Source: Paenibacillus sp. SYP-B4298
Lineage (GTDB): Bacteria; Bacillota; Bacilli; Paenibacillales; Paenibacillaceae
DNA length: 64,000 nucleotides
Assembly: GCF_027627475.1 (NCBI RefSeq)
Contig: NZ_CP115484.1
Span: 681,501 to 745,500, forward strand
Direction: 5' to 3'
The translations under genes and the position numbers were made by a program. Under the pieces are notes generated by a model, which made no database searches, had not been told where the DNA came from, and was given only the letters and a program-made list of their open reading frames with translations. Positions 50,591-60,039 of the stretch are shown piece by piece (within the stretch, counting starts at the first letter, position 1; the number at the start of each line of letters is the position of its first letter).

Positions 50591-52651
50591 ATGGCAAGCT
50601 CGATTTCAATGAAAGAGTTGACCTTAGGCGTATGCTACTACCCGGAGCATTGGCCCGAGGAGCTATGGGCGGATGATTTCCGGCGAATGAGAGAGATGAA
50701 TCTATCGGTCATTCGGCTCGCGGAGTTTTCCTGGGCGATGCTGGAGCCGGTGGAGGGGCAATTCGATTTCCGATTTTTCCAGCGCGTGATGGATTTGGCG
50801 TATCAATATGGCTTGCAGGTTATCCTGGGAACGCCGACTGCGACACCTCCTGCCTGGCTTACGCATCGATATCCCGAGGTGCTCAATGCGAGCAGAGAGG
50901 GCGTCTTGTATCGGCATGGCATGCGCCGCCATTACAACTACAGCAGTCCCAAGTACAGGGAGCTGTGCGCGCGCATCGTCCGAAATATGGTGGAGGCGTA
51001 TAAGGATCACCCAGCGGTGATTGGCTGGCAGATTGACAACGAGCTCAACTGTGAGATCAATGAGTTCTATGCCGAGGCGGATCATCAGGCGTTCCGGCAA
51101 TGGCTCCAGGCTCGCTATGGCACGCTGGATCAGTTGAATAAAGCGTGGGGCACCGTATTCTGGAGCCAGACCTATACGGACTGGGAGCAGGTGCATCTGA
51201 CACGACCGATGGTCAGCGCGTCGCCCAACCCACATCTGGCGCTGGATGAGAAGCGGTTCATCTCCGATAATGCGATCTCCTTCGCCAAGCTGCAAGCGGA
51301 TATTATCCGTGAGCTCGCGCCACAGCATTGGGTGACGACGAATGGCACCTTCGGACATCTGGACAGCCATAAGCTGACGGACGAGCTGCTGGATTTCTTC
51401 TCCTATGATTCTTACCCGCAGTTTGCTACGCTCTCGTCCGGGACGGAGGAGAATCCGCTTGGCGACCGCGCCTGGAGCATGAATCTGTCCAATGTTCGCT
51501 CGATATCTCCGAATTTTTGCGTCATGGAGCAGCAATCGGGGCCGGGGGGCTGGGTTGACCGGATCGAGATGGGCACCCCAAGGCCGGGACAGATTCGGCT
51601 ATGGTCCTATCAGTCCGTGCTGCACGGCACGGATCTGCTGGTCTACTTCCGCTGGCGCACGGCGACGATGGGGACGGAGATTTATTGGCATGGGATTAAC
51701 GATTACCATAATCGGCCCAACAGGCGAGTGCGCGAGGTCGCGCAGGTCGGGGAGGAGTTGGCCAGAGTCGGCTCGCTGCTTGCGGGAACCGTCTACCAGG
51801 CGGAGGTAGCGCTCATGCAGAGCTATGACAACATGTGGGATGGAGAGCTGGACAGATGGCATGGCCCGCTCCAGTGGCAGAGCATGCGCTCATGGTACAA
51901 GCAGCTCCAGTATCGGCACATCCCAGCGGATGTCATCACTCTGCGGGAGAAGACGACGATTGAGGAGCTGCTGCGGTACAAGGTCATCATCTACCCTCAC
52001 TCGGCGATTATGACCGATGAAACCGCGAAGCTGCTGACTCAGTATGTGCAGCGCGGCGGCACCTTGTTGTTCGGCGCACGTACCGGCTACAAGGACATCC
52101 ATGGCCAATGCTACATGCGGCCCTTCCCTGGGCCTGTAGCTGAATTATGCGGCATTACAGTGGAAGACTTCACGCTCGTCAAGGGGAGTGTGCGCGCTGC
52201 GGAGCTGCAATGGGAGGGCAGTCGCAGTCAACTGCCAGCTTGTACTGCTGCTGTAGGATTCAATGAGGTGCTGCAGGTGGAGGACGCTGCTGTTGAGGTG
52301 ATGGCACGCTATGCGTCAGAGTATTACCGCGGCAAGCCTGCGCTTACGAGGCGGACAGAAGGGCAAGGGTCAGTGTGGTACTATGGCGCAGCGTATAGCG
52401 AGCCGATCGTGGATGCGATCATCGATGAGCTGGACTTGACCGCACCGTTCGCCGACTGGCTGGAGGTGCCTGCTAACGTCGAGGCGGGCATTCGCTCAGC
52501 GGACGGTCGCTCGTACCTGTTCTTGTTGAATTATTCGGAGCAGCCTGCGCAGTTGGTGCTGAAAAAGCCGGCAGTCGATCTGCTGAGTGGAGTGAAGCTG
52601 GACGGGACGTTGGAGCTGCCTGGGTATGATGTGCTCGTAATAGAGGTATAA
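50591..52651 (+). CDS. GH42 beta-galactosidase
   Basis: A 686-residue cytoplasmic glycosidase. The ATG at 50591 is eight bases after GGGAGG. The catalytic TIM barrel begins LGVCYYPEHWPEELWADDFR and GTPTATPPAWLTHRYPEVL; the acid/base Glu is in IGWQIDNELNCEINEFYAEA and the nucleophile Glu in NFCVMEQQSGPGGWVDR. The trimerisation domain (about 390-610) and the small C-terminal beta domain (YLFLLNYSEQPAQLVL) follow. The family hydrolyses terminal beta-galactosides, often from pectin galactan. No sugar transporter is next to it; a terminator follows. Confidence 0.95.
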   Translation: MASSISMKELTLGVCYYPEHWPEELWADDFRRMREMNLSVIRLAEFSWAMLEPVEGQFDFRFFQRVMDLAYQYGLQVILGTPTATPPAWLTHRYPEVLNASREGVLYRHGMRRHYNYSSPKYRELCARIVRNMVEAYKDHPAVIGWQIDNELNCEINEFYAEADHQAFRQWLQARYGTLDQLNKAWGTVFWSQTYTDWEQVHLTRPMVSASPNPHLALDEKRFISDNAISFAKLQADIIRELAPQHWVTTNGTFGHLDSHKLTDELLDFFSYDSYPQFATLSSGTEENPLGDRAWSMNLSNVRSISPNFCVMEQQSGPGGWVDRIEMGTPRPGQIRLWSYQSVLHGTDLLVYFRWRTATMGTEIYWHGINDYHNRPNRRVREVAQVGEELARVGSLLAGTVYQAEVALMQSYDNMWDGELDRWHGPLQWQSMRSWYKQLQYRHIPADVITLREKTTIEELLRYKVIIYPHSAIMTDETAKLLTQYVQRGGTLLFGARTGYKDIHGQCYMRPFPGPVAELCGITVEDFTLVKGSVRAAELQWEGSRSQLPACTAAVGFNEVLQVEDAAVEVMARYASEYYRGKPALTRRTEGQGSVWYYGAAYSEPIVDAIIDELDLTAPFADWLEVPANVEAGIRSADGRSYLFLLNYSEQPAQLVLKKPAVDLLSGVKLDGTLELPGYDVLVIEV

Positions 52652-52656
52652 GAGAG

Positions 52657-52697
52657 AAGGCGCTAGGCAGCGAAATGCCGGATAGCGCCTTTTTTTC
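52657..52697 (+). terminator. Terminator after the GH42 gene
   Basis: AAGGCGCTA pairs with TAGCGCCTT around a loop that has its own GGCA/TGCC pairing, followed by seven or more T. Confidence 0.9.
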
Positions 52698-52716
52698 ATG
52701 AGCATACTGCTCCTGT

Positions 52717-52848
52717 TCATCCAGTTGCTTCATTTTGCTTCACGATGCCCACAGACACCTGATTGACCAGCCTGCCGATGCCATATAGCGTCAGAGCGGT
52801 GGACGCGGCAAGCCTGCCATAAGGTGCAGAAGTGCTGTAGTTCCACAT
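52717..52848 (-). CDS. Possible small protein, 43 residues
   Basis: An ATG at 52848 begins MWNYSTSAPYGRLAASTALT, then LYGIGRLVNQVSVGIVKQNE and ATG. The composition is protein-like, with a Gly-containing weakly hydrophobic segment, but there is no ribosome site upstream. It converges with the GH42 gene. Not recognised; it could be chance. Confidence 0.25.
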   Translation of the reverse strand: MWNYSTSAPYGRLAASTALTLYGIGRLVNQVSVGIVKQNEATG

Positions 52849-52951
52849 GCACGGAAGTGTGGGGGAAATGATAGAAAATCGTAGGCCGATTGTAATGCCG
52901 AGTTAGGAAATTAGTGCTATAATAGAATAAAAACAAGGCTGGGTGGAGAAT

Positions 52952-53344
52952 ATGACACGTCCGAATACAACGATCTATGAGGCGCTTGGAGGAGAGGCGG
53001 TCATCCGCCGGCTGGTGCAGGCTTTTTATCCTAGGGTTCAGGCTCATCCGTTGCTGGGGCCTATATTTCCGGAAGACATCAACCCCGTGATGGAGAAGCA
53101 ATATATGTTCTTGACCCAGTTCTTCGGCGGGCCGCAATTATACTCCGATGCACACGGTCACCCGATGATGCGCGCGCGTCATATGCCGTTCCCGATTACT
53201 GAGGAGCGTGCGGACGCCTGGCTGAGCTGTATGGGAGCCGCCCTCCTCGAGATTGGGATTGAGCGTGAGCTTGCTGAGTATGTGCTTGAGCGTCTTTCTG
53301 GCCCTGCCTATCATTTCATAAATACTGGAAGCGAGGTTGAGTAA
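52952..53344 (+). CDS. Truncated hemoglobin, group II (YjbI-like)
   Basis: A 130-residue heme protein from the ATG at 52952 behind GGGTGGAG. It shows TIYEALGGEAVIRRLVQAFY, the FPEDI helix region, QYMFLTQFFGGPQLYSDAHG, and the proximal His in HPMMRARHMPFPITEERADA with the group II Trp in WLSCM. Such proteins bind O2 or NO; YjbI of B. subtilis protects redox functions next to yjbH. Here it is followed at one base by a DUF2225 gene, not by yjbH. Confidence 0.9.
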   Translation: MTRPNTTIYEALGGEAVIRRLVQAFYPRVQAHPLLGPIFPEDINPVMEKQYMFLTQFFGGPQLYSDAHGHPMMRARHMPFPITEERADAWLSCMGAALLEIGIERELAEYVLERLSGPAYHFINTGSEVE

Positions 53345-53345
53345 T

Positions 53346-54062
53346 ATGGCTATTTCGATGGAAGCATTAGACCCGCTTTATACGACACATGTCCGCTGTG
53401 CTTGCTGTGAAACACCATTTACAACCTCAAGGATGAGATCAAGCTTCAAGAAATCGATCCATATGGATAGCGATTTTTGTTCTTACTATAAGGATGACAA
53501 CAACCCGGATTATTACGTAGTCAGAGTATGCCCGTATTGCGGCTTCGCCTCGACCGAGAACTCTACATCGGCGCTGACGGAGGGGCAGAAGATGAGCTAT
53601 CTGGCCAAGCTGGGGGCGAACTGGTCGCCGCGCGACTACAGCGGCAAGCGGACACGCCAGCAGGCTATGGAATGCTACAAGCTGGCTCTGCTGTGCGCCC
53701 AGGCGATTGGCGATAAGGAACGGATTATTTCGGGTCTGCTGCAGCATATTGCCTGGCTGTACCGCTATACAGGGGAGAAAGAGCTGGAGCAGCGCTTTTT
53801 GCGGTTTGCGCTGGATTCGTACATTTCAGTGTATGAGAACGAGACGGGCTCGCTCAATAATGCGAAGCTGATGTATCTCATCGGGGAGCTGCACCGGAGG
53901 CTCGATAACCCGGCCGAGGCTGTGAAATGGTTCTCGCGAGTCATCCATAACAAATCGATTACGGATGGGGCCATGATTCAGCGTTCCCGGCAGCAATGGC
54001 AACTGCTGCGTTCGCAATTCGATGAGAGCGAGCTGCCGGAAACGATGCAGCAGCATGCCTGA
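53346..54062 (+). CDS. DUF2225 protein
   Basis: A 238-residue cytoplasmic protein that starts right after the hemoglobin stop, behind GAGGTTGAG. The N-terminal zinc-ribbon pairs are VRCACCETPFTT and VVRVCPYCGFASTE (CxxC twice), which define DUF2225. The rest is a helical TPR-like array (AMECYKLALLCAQAIGDKER; LMYLIGELHRRLDNPAEAVK; WFSRVIHNKSITDGAMIQRS). No function is known. Co-transcription with the hemoglobin suggests a redox link, which is inference. Confidence 0.85.
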   Translation: MAISMEALDPLYTTHVRCACCETPFTTSRMRSSFKKSIHMDSDFCSYYKDDNNPDYYVVRVCPYCGFASTENSTSALTEGQKMSYLAKLGANWSPRDYSGKRTRQQAMECYKLALLCAQAIGDKERIISGLLQHIAWLYRYTGEKELEQRFLRFALDSYISVYENETGSLNNAKLMYLIGELHRRLDNPAEAVKWFSRVIHNKSITDGAMIQRSRQQWQLLRSQFDESELPETMQQHA

Positions 54063-54068
54063 GCCAAG

Positions 54069-54302
54069 CTACCGGGGCACCCTGCTGTTAGCCAGCAGGT
54101 AGTCCTGATCAGCGTCGATGATTGTAGGTCGGTAATGGCAGCAGGGGAAGACGAGCAGCCGTTTCTTGCCATCTTGAATCTCCTGAAGGTCGCTCGGCCG
54201 CAGCGGGAGCAGCACATTGTCCTGCTTGCAGGAGGGACAGGATGAGACATACAGATCATTCATAATGCGTTCATATGGAATGCAATTCTCAAAGGGGATC
54301 AC
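54069..54302 (-). CDS. Small cysteine-pair protein, unknown
   Basis: A 77-residue protein starting with GTG overlapping the yycC stop (GTGA). It has a SCPSCKQDN pair and a later FPCCHYRP, so it may hold zinc. No family I recognise. The coupling to yycC and the intact reading favour a real gene. Confidence 0.6.
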   Translation of the reverse strand: MIPFENCIPYERIMNDLYVSSCPSCKQDNVLLPLRPSDLQEIQDGKKRLLVFPCCHYRPTIIDADQDYLLANSRVPR

Positions 54303-54496
54303 GCTGTCGGGTCCTCTTTTTTGCTGTTCGCATCTGCTGGGCTGTGCCCGCCCGCAGCTTGCTCCCCGGCAGCGAGCTCAGCGAGCTTCTGCAGCAAAAT
54401 ATGGCGCGGCATATGCATCAGATGCTCGATGGGAACCTTTAACTGCTCGGAAAGCTTGATGGCGGTCTCGGGCGATATTTGCAACGGCTTGGACAT
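54299..54496 (-). CDS. yycC: YycC-family protein
   Basis: A 65-residue protein behind GGGAGG. It reads KPLQISPETAIKLSEQLKVP then IEHLMHMPRHILLQKLAELA, the complete YycC domain, with a short Ala/Gly-rich tail. Function unknown. It is the first gene of a two-gene unit divergent from the oligopeptidase gene. Confidence 0.85.
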   Translation of the reverse strand: MSKPLQISPETAIKLSEQLKVPIEHLMHMPRHILLQKLAELAAGEQAAGGHSPADANSKKEDPTA

Positions 54497-54658
54497 TCGT
54501 ATTTCCTCCCGGTTCTGAATTATAATAGAGACATATTTATGTTATACACTGCTTGCATCATTTGCGCAAATGAGGAGGCATGTCTGTTGCGCAAGGAGGC
54601 TTATGCAAAACCGAAGAAGAGAAAGAAGAAGAGAAAAAGAAGAGGAGCTGTATATCTG

Positions 54659-56467
54659 ATGAAGAAGATCCCGATACGATGGAATCTGGATACGATCTAT
54701 GCAGGCGGGTCGGAATCTCCGGCCTTCCATAGCGAGCTGACAGGTCTGGAGCGCGATGTTGCCGCACTGGGCGGCTCGCTGGACGAGTCTAGCAAGCAGG
54801 AGGTGTCTAAGGAGATCGTGCTGTCGTGGACAGCACAAATGCAGTCGATTCTGCTGCGGCTCCGTGAGTCCGAGTCCTATGTGTCCTGTCTGATGGCTCA
54901 AGATGTGAAGGATACGAAGGCGGTTGGATGTAACGATCGCGTGAAATCTTTGGCTGCGGCCTTCACGGGCGTGCTGTCGGCTTTCGATGCGCAGTTGCGC
55001 CTCATTGATGATGTACAGTGGAAGGCGTGGTTGGGCGAGGGTGAGCTGAGTGAGCTGGCTTATAATCTGAATGAGCGGCGCGAGCTGGCGAAGGAGAAGC
55101 TGGCTCCGGAGCAGGAAGCGCTCATTAGCGAGCTGGCGGTGGATGGTTATCACGGCTGGGGCGACCTGTATAATACGATCGTAGGTCGTGCCCGCTTTGC
55201 CAGCATCGATGAGCAAGGCCAGGAGCAATGGCTGTCCGCAGGGCAGATGCATAATCGGCTGACGAGCAGTGACAAAGCGATGAGAGAGGCGTCATTTCGG
55301 GAGTGGGAGCGCGAATGGGGCGAGCAAGCCGAGCTCTGCGCCGAGGGACTGAATCGGATCGCCGGCTTCCGGCTGAAGCTGTATGACAAGCGCGGTTGGA
55401 GCGATGTGCTGAAGGAGCCGCTGGCGATCGGACGCATGAGCAAGGCGACACTGGATGCGATGTGGTCGGCGGTGGAGGCAGGCAAGCCGGAGCTGATCAA
55501 GTATCTGAAGCGCAAGGCGGAGCTGCTCGGCACGGAGAAGCTGGCTTGGCCTGATGTGGAGGCGCCGCTCGGCGCTGCGGCGCGCAAGATATCCTATGAG
55601 GAGGCGGCGGCCTTCATCGTGGAACGGTTCCGCGCCTTCAATCCCGACATGGCTGAATTCGCAGTGAGTGCCTTCGAGGAAGGCTGGATCGAGGCGGAGG
55701 ATCGGGGCGGCAAGCGACCGGGCGGCTTCTGCACCTCGCTCCCCAAGAGTCGTCAGACCCGCATCTTCATGACATTCTCAGGAACCGCTGATAATGTCGC
55801 TACGCTGGCCCATGAGCTGGGTCATGCCTATCACCAGCATGTGATGGATGACCTGCCGCCGCTCCAGCAGGAGTATGCAATGAATGTGGCGGAGACCGCC
55901 TCGACCTTTGCAGAGCTGATCGTCGCGGATTCAGCGCTCAAGCTGGCGCAAGATCCGCAGGAGAGGCTTGCGCTGCTGGAGGATAAGCTGAGCCGCTCTG
56001 TCGCTTTCTTCATGAACATTCATGCGCGTTATTTATTTGAGACGGCATTCTATGAGCAGCGGCGCAGCGGCATGCTGTCCGTGCCGGAGCTCAATGAGCT
56101 GATGGAGCAGGCGCAGCAGCAGGCGTTCTGCGGTGTGCTGGGCAGCACGCACCCGACCTTTTGGGCGTCGAAGCTGCATTTTTATCTGACAGATGTGCCG
56201 TTCTACAATTTCCCGTACACCTTCGGCTATCTGTTCAGCAACGGCATCTATGCGCGGGCACTGGAAGAAGGGCCGGCATTTGCAGACCGGTATATCCAGT
56301 TGCTGCGTGATACAGGACGGATGGATGTTGAGGAGCTGGCGGCAGCGCATCTGGGGGTACGGCTCGATGATGCTTCATTCTGGGGAGAGGCTGTGAGGCG
56401 GTGTACCGCAGATGTGCAGGCATTTCTTGAGATGACGGACGGTTCTGGAGAGGCGGTTCAGCCGTAA
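54659..56467 (+). CDS. M3-family oligoendopeptidase (PepF-like)
   Basis: A 602-residue cytoplasmic zinc peptidase. The ATG at 54659 follows GAGGAG by about ten bases; a longer reading would add a Lys/Arg-rich stretch without homology. Start MKKIPIRWNLDTIYAGGSES is typical. The active site is VATLAHELGHAYHQHVMDD (HExxH) with the third ligand Glu about 25 residues on (NVAETASTFAELIVAD). The end (KLHFYLTDVPFYNFPYTFGY) also fits. It cuts short peptides of about 5-20 residues. Confidence 0.93.
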   Translation: MKKIPIRWNLDTIYAGGSESPAFHSELTGLERDVAALGGSLDESSKQEVSKEIVLSWTAQMQSILLRLRESESYVSCLMAQDVKDTKAVGCNDRVKSLAAAFTGVLSAFDAQLRLIDDVQWKAWLGEGELSELAYNLNERRELAKEKLAPEQEALISELAVDGYHGWGDLYNTIVGRARFASIDEQGQEQWLSAGQMHNRLTSSDKAMREASFREWEREWGEQAELCAEGLNRIAGFRLKLYDKRGWSDVLKEPLAIGRMSKATLDAMWSAVEAGKPELIKYLKRKAELLGTEKLAWPDVEAPLGAAARKISYEEAAAFIVERFRAFNPDMAEFAVSAFEEGWIEAEDRGGKRPGGFCTSLPKSRQTRIFMTFSGTADNVATLAHELGHAYHQHVMDDLPPLQQEYAMNVAETASTFAELIVADSALKLAQDPQERLALLEDKLSRSVAFFMNIHARYLFETAFYEQRRSGMLSVPELNELMEQAQQQAFCGVLGSTHPTFWASKLHFYLTDVPFYNFPYTFGYLFSNGIYARALEEGPAFADRYIQLLRDTGRMDVEELAAAHLGVRLDDASFWGEAVRRCTADVQAFLEMTDGSGEAVQP

Positions 56468-56503
56468 GCACGGCAGATAATGAATAATAGGGATGACTTA
56501 AAG

Positions 56504-56538
56504 CAAGCTCAGGAGGCGAGGAACTCCTGGGCTTGTTT
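56504..56538 (+). terminator. Hairpin after the oligopeptidase gene
   Basis: CAAGCTCAGGAG pairs with CTCCTGGGCTTG around an eight-base loop, followed by TTTGGG. A weak T-run makes it a moderate terminator. The remaining bases up to the ccpN gene are AT-rich and probably hold its promoter. Confidence 0.6.
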
Positions 56539-56744
56539 GGGTTGGAGGAGCCTTGGCGCGAGTCGCGAGTATTTATCATCGGATCTTATAGCATTGAAAA
56601 AAAACATTTATGAACAATAATCCAGTTATTTATGTCGTCATATTGTACGATAAAAATAAATATGATACATTAATTACAATAGTTCATCTTAAATATGCTG
56701 TGAATTTGTATGGTGCTGTGTGAAAGGAGGGCTGCGTTATCGAA

Positions 56745-57374
56745 TTGTCTGCGCGTCAGTTAGAGATCATGGATCTGGTGAAGCTGCATGCGCCGATTAC
56801 AGGCGAGCAATTGGCCGAGCTGCTTGGGGTGAGCAGGCCGACGCTGCGTTCCGATCTGTCCTTGCTCGTCATGCTGGGATGGCTGGACGCCAAGCCTAAG
56901 GTCGGTTATTTTCTTGGTACCGCATATCGGCAGGATAATGTGGCTCTGGAGAGCTTCAAGACCCAGCTTGTGCGCGAGGTGCAGGGGCTGCCGGTCAATA
57001 TCGCCGATACGATCTCCGTTCATGATGCCGTGGTAACACTGTTCATGGAGGATGCGGATACATTGATTGTGGTTAACGACCAGAAGCGATTTGTCGGCAT
57101 CGTGACACCGAAGGATCTGCTCAAGGTTACTCTGGGCAACCCGAATGCTCCGGTTATTCCCGTCAGCATGGTGATGACACGATACCCGAATATTGTTACC
57201 GTCTCGCCGGATGATCCGGTTACGGAAGCGATTCGCAAGATGATTGTGCATCAGCTCGACTGCCTGCCCGTCATTGTCGGGGGCGCTGGCGAGGGCGCGC
57301 CGGAGGTTGTCGGCTCAGTAAGTAAGACCAATGTCGTTCATTTGTTGAAGGATCTGGTCACGGCATCGGAATAG
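56745..57374 (+). CDS. ccpN: CcpN-type regulator with CBS domains
   Basis: A 209-residue repressor of gluconeogenic genes. The helix-turn-helix is LSARQLEIMDLVKLHAPITG, EQLAELLGVSRPTLRSDLSL; two CBS domains follow (VHDAVVTLFMEDADTLIVVN; VMTRYPNIVTVSPDDPVTEA), which bind ATP/ADP in CcpN. The start is odd: I give the TTG at 56745, which is 14 bases from AAAGGAGG. Homologues begin a few residues earlier (..IEL), matching ATC-GAA-TTG here, with ATC at 56739 at the ideal distance of eight bases. No AUG or GUG fits. The next gene follows at 16 bases as in Bacillus. Confidence 0.9.
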   Translation: MSARQLEIMDLVKLHAPITGEQLAELLGVSRPTLRSDLSLLVMLGWLDAKPKVGYFLGTAYRQDNVALESFKTQLVREVQGLPVNIADTISVHDAVVTLFMEDADTLIVVNDQKRFVGIVTPKDLLKVTLGNPNAPVIPVSMVMTRYPNIVTVSPDDPVTEAIRKMIVHQLDCLPVIVGGAGEGAPEVVGSVSKTNVVHLLKDLVTASE

Positions 57375-57390
57375 GAGGACATCAAAACGT

Positions 57391-58206
57391 ATGAAAGCAT
57401 ATAAAACCATCTATGCCTGCTCCGATGCGATTGGGGAAACGGCAGAGGCGGTCGCCAGAGCGACGATGAGACAGTTTCCAGGGAGCGAGGTGAGATTGAA
57501 GCGTTATGGCCACATCCGCTCCGAGGAGGAGATTGTCCACATTGTCAGGGAAGCGGCGGAGACGGGCGGGTTTATCGCCTTCACGCTGGTGCAGCCTGAG
57601 CTGCGCGAGATGATGAAGGAGGAGGCGCTGCGCTGCGGCGTACCCGTCGTGGATGTGATGGGGCCGATGATGCAGACCTTCATTGATGTGTTCAACGGCT
57701 ATCCCAAGCGCCAGCCCGGCCTGCTTCATGCGCTGGATGAGGATTATTTCCGTCGGATCGAAGCGATGGAATTCGCAGTCAAGTTCGATGACGGCAAGGA
57801 TGCCCGCGGCCTGCTGCAGGCCCAGGTGGTATTGGTCGGTGTGTCCCGCACCTCGAAGACGCCGCTGAGCATTTTCCTCGCGCACAAGGGCATCAAGGTG
57901 GCGAACTTTCCGATTATACCGGAGGTGAAGGTGCCCGAGGAGCTGGACCCGCAGCCTGGAAGATTGATTGTGGGCTTGACGATGAAGCCGGATCATATGA
58001 TTAACATTCGCAAGGAGCGGCTCAAGGCGATGGGGCTGCCGCCCGCCTCCCAATATACTTCTCTGGAGCGCATCCATCAGGAGCTGGAGTATGCGGCCAA
58101 GATCATGGAGCGAGTTCAGGCTCGGGTCATTGATGTGACCGACCGGTCGATCGAGGAAACCGCAGGCATCGTGGCTACGTGGCTGAGCGAGCTGAATCGC
58201 TCTTAA
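57391..58206 (+). CDS. PPDK/PEP synthase regulatory protein (YqfL-like)
   Basis: A 271-residue bifunctional kinase/phosphorylase that controls pyruvate phosphate dikinase or PEP synthase by ADP-dependent phosphorylation. The P-loop GVSRTSKTPLSIFLAHKGIK and the start YACSDAIGETAEAVARATMR are diagnostic, as is RYGHIRSEEEI. It is coupled to ccpN, as in Bacillus where the two act together on gluconeogenesis. No ppdK is in the window. Confidence 0.94.
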   Translation: MKAYKTIYACSDAIGETAEAVARATMRQFPGSEVRLKRYGHIRSEEEIVHIVREAAETGGFIAFTLVQPELREMMKEEALRCGVPVVDVMGPMMQTFIDVFNGYPKRQPGLLHALDEDYFRRIEAMEFAVKFDDGKDARGLLQAQVVLVGVSRTSKTPLSIFLAHKGIKVANFPIIPEVKVPEELDPQPGRLIVGLTMKPDHMINIRKERLKAMGLPPASQYTSLERIHQELEYAAKIMERVQARVIDVTDRSIEETAGIVATWLSELNRS

Positions 58207-58281
58207 ACCTGCGCTGCGAGTCATACCGTATACAATGTGCCCGATAAGGCGAAGCTGGCAACTATACAAGGGGGAACTGAG

Positions 58282-59250
<969 letters not shown>

Positions 59251-59276
59251 ACCACATCACACAAGGAGGTCGTTGT

Positions 59277-59678
59277 ATGGATCGTACATTTGTAATGGTC
59301 AAGCCTGATGGAGTAAAGCGTGGATTAATTGGTGAGATCGTGGCTCGCTTCGAGCAGAAGGGGTTTCAGTTGAAGCAGGCCAAGGTATTGCATATCTCAC
59401 AAGAGCTTGCTGAGCAGCATTATGTAGAGCACCGCGAAAAGCCTTTCTTCGGTGAACTGGTAGACTTTATTACATCCGGCCCGGTATTTGCGATGGTATG
59501 GGAGGGCAAGCAGGCGGTCAAGAATGCCCGCTCGATCATCGGCAAGACGAATCCGCAGGAGGCTGCGGCGGGAACGATCCGCGGAGATTTCGCGCTGGAT
59601 GTAGAGAGCAATATTGTGCATGGCTCGGACTCGGATGAGAGCGCGGCTCGAGAGATCGCCCTGTTCTTTGGGGAATAA
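59277..59678 (+). CDS. ndk: Nucleoside diphosphate kinase
   Basis: A 133-residue enzyme behind AAGGAGG that balances NTP pools. It begins [20 protein letters not shown], has [20 protein letters not shown] and the active-site His in [20 protein letters not shown]. It stops at FFGE, about 15 residues earlier than Bacillus Ndk, so it lacks the usual C-terminal arm; no frameshifted arm follows. Short forms exist in other bacteria and the active site is intact. Confidence 0.96.
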   Translation: MDRTFVMVKPDGVKRGLIGEIVARFEQKGFQLKQAKVLHISQELAEQHYVEHREKPFFGELVDFITSGPVFAMVWEGKQAVKNARSIIGKTNPQEAAAGTIRGDFALDVESNIVHGSDSDESAAREIALFFGE

Positions 59679-59771
59679 TATTTGATGATTCAGGGATCAG
59701 CGGTTGTTCTCGACCTGCTGTTGCTGAAGTAACAACGTAATCGTAGCAGTTTTCTTGTAACACCCTTGTCG

Positions 59772-59833
59772 TAATATTGTTGTCAAGATACTGTTATCGA
59801 GATATTGTTGACAGAACACTGTTGTTGAGATAC
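59772..59833 (+). repeat. Four imperfect 14-base tandem repeats upstream of the Tad operon
   Basis: Units TAATATTGTTGTCA, AGATACTGTTATCG, AGATATTGTTGACA and GAACACTGTTGTTG, then a partial AGATAC. Each carries TGTT at the same place. A second short duplication, GAGCTACATAGAT twice, lies near 59853-59881. They end about 76 bases before the Tad promoter. Confidence 0.6.
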
Positions 59834-59908
59834 CAGGTCGTAACGCCACAGGTGAGCTACATAGATGAGCTACATAGATGAGCCTTCACCTGATTTATGA
59901 TTTTTTAA

Positions 59909-59937
59909 TTGACGGGTTTGTTCAAATATGGTAGATT
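59909..59937 (+). promoter_or_regulatory. Sigma-A promoter of the Tad pilus operon
   Basis: TTGACG (59909-59914), a 17-base spacer and TAGATT (59932-59937). It would start RNA about 100 bases before cpaE and in front of a strong terminator. Confidence 0.7.
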
Positions 59938-59965
59938 ATCCTCAATATGAATTGTACGTATGCGG

Positions 59966-60015
59966 AAGCACCGCAAACTCACGTAGGTAATACGTGGTTT
60001 GTGGTGCTTTTTTTT
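59966..60015 (+). terminator. Leader terminator between the Tad promoter and cpaE
   Basis: AAGCACCGCAAACTCACGTA pairs with TACGTGGTTTGTGGTGCTT and is followed by a run of eight T. A competing hairpin, TGCGG and CCGCA with a five-base loop (59961-59975), uses the left arm. It could be the ndk terminator, but it lies after a good promoter and so would act as an attenuator. Confidence 0.85.
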
Positions 60016-60039
60016 GCATGCTTGGGAGGTTAGAGAGTC

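Noticed and set aside
54542-55252. 236-codon frame antisense to the oligopeptidase gene
   Set aside because: Long antisense frames are common in GC-rich genes here; it has no start signal and no protein family, while the sense strand carries a complete M3 peptidase.
59772-59833. CRISPR-like array
   Set aside because: The 14-base units are directly adjacent, imperfect and have no spacers; no cas genes are present.
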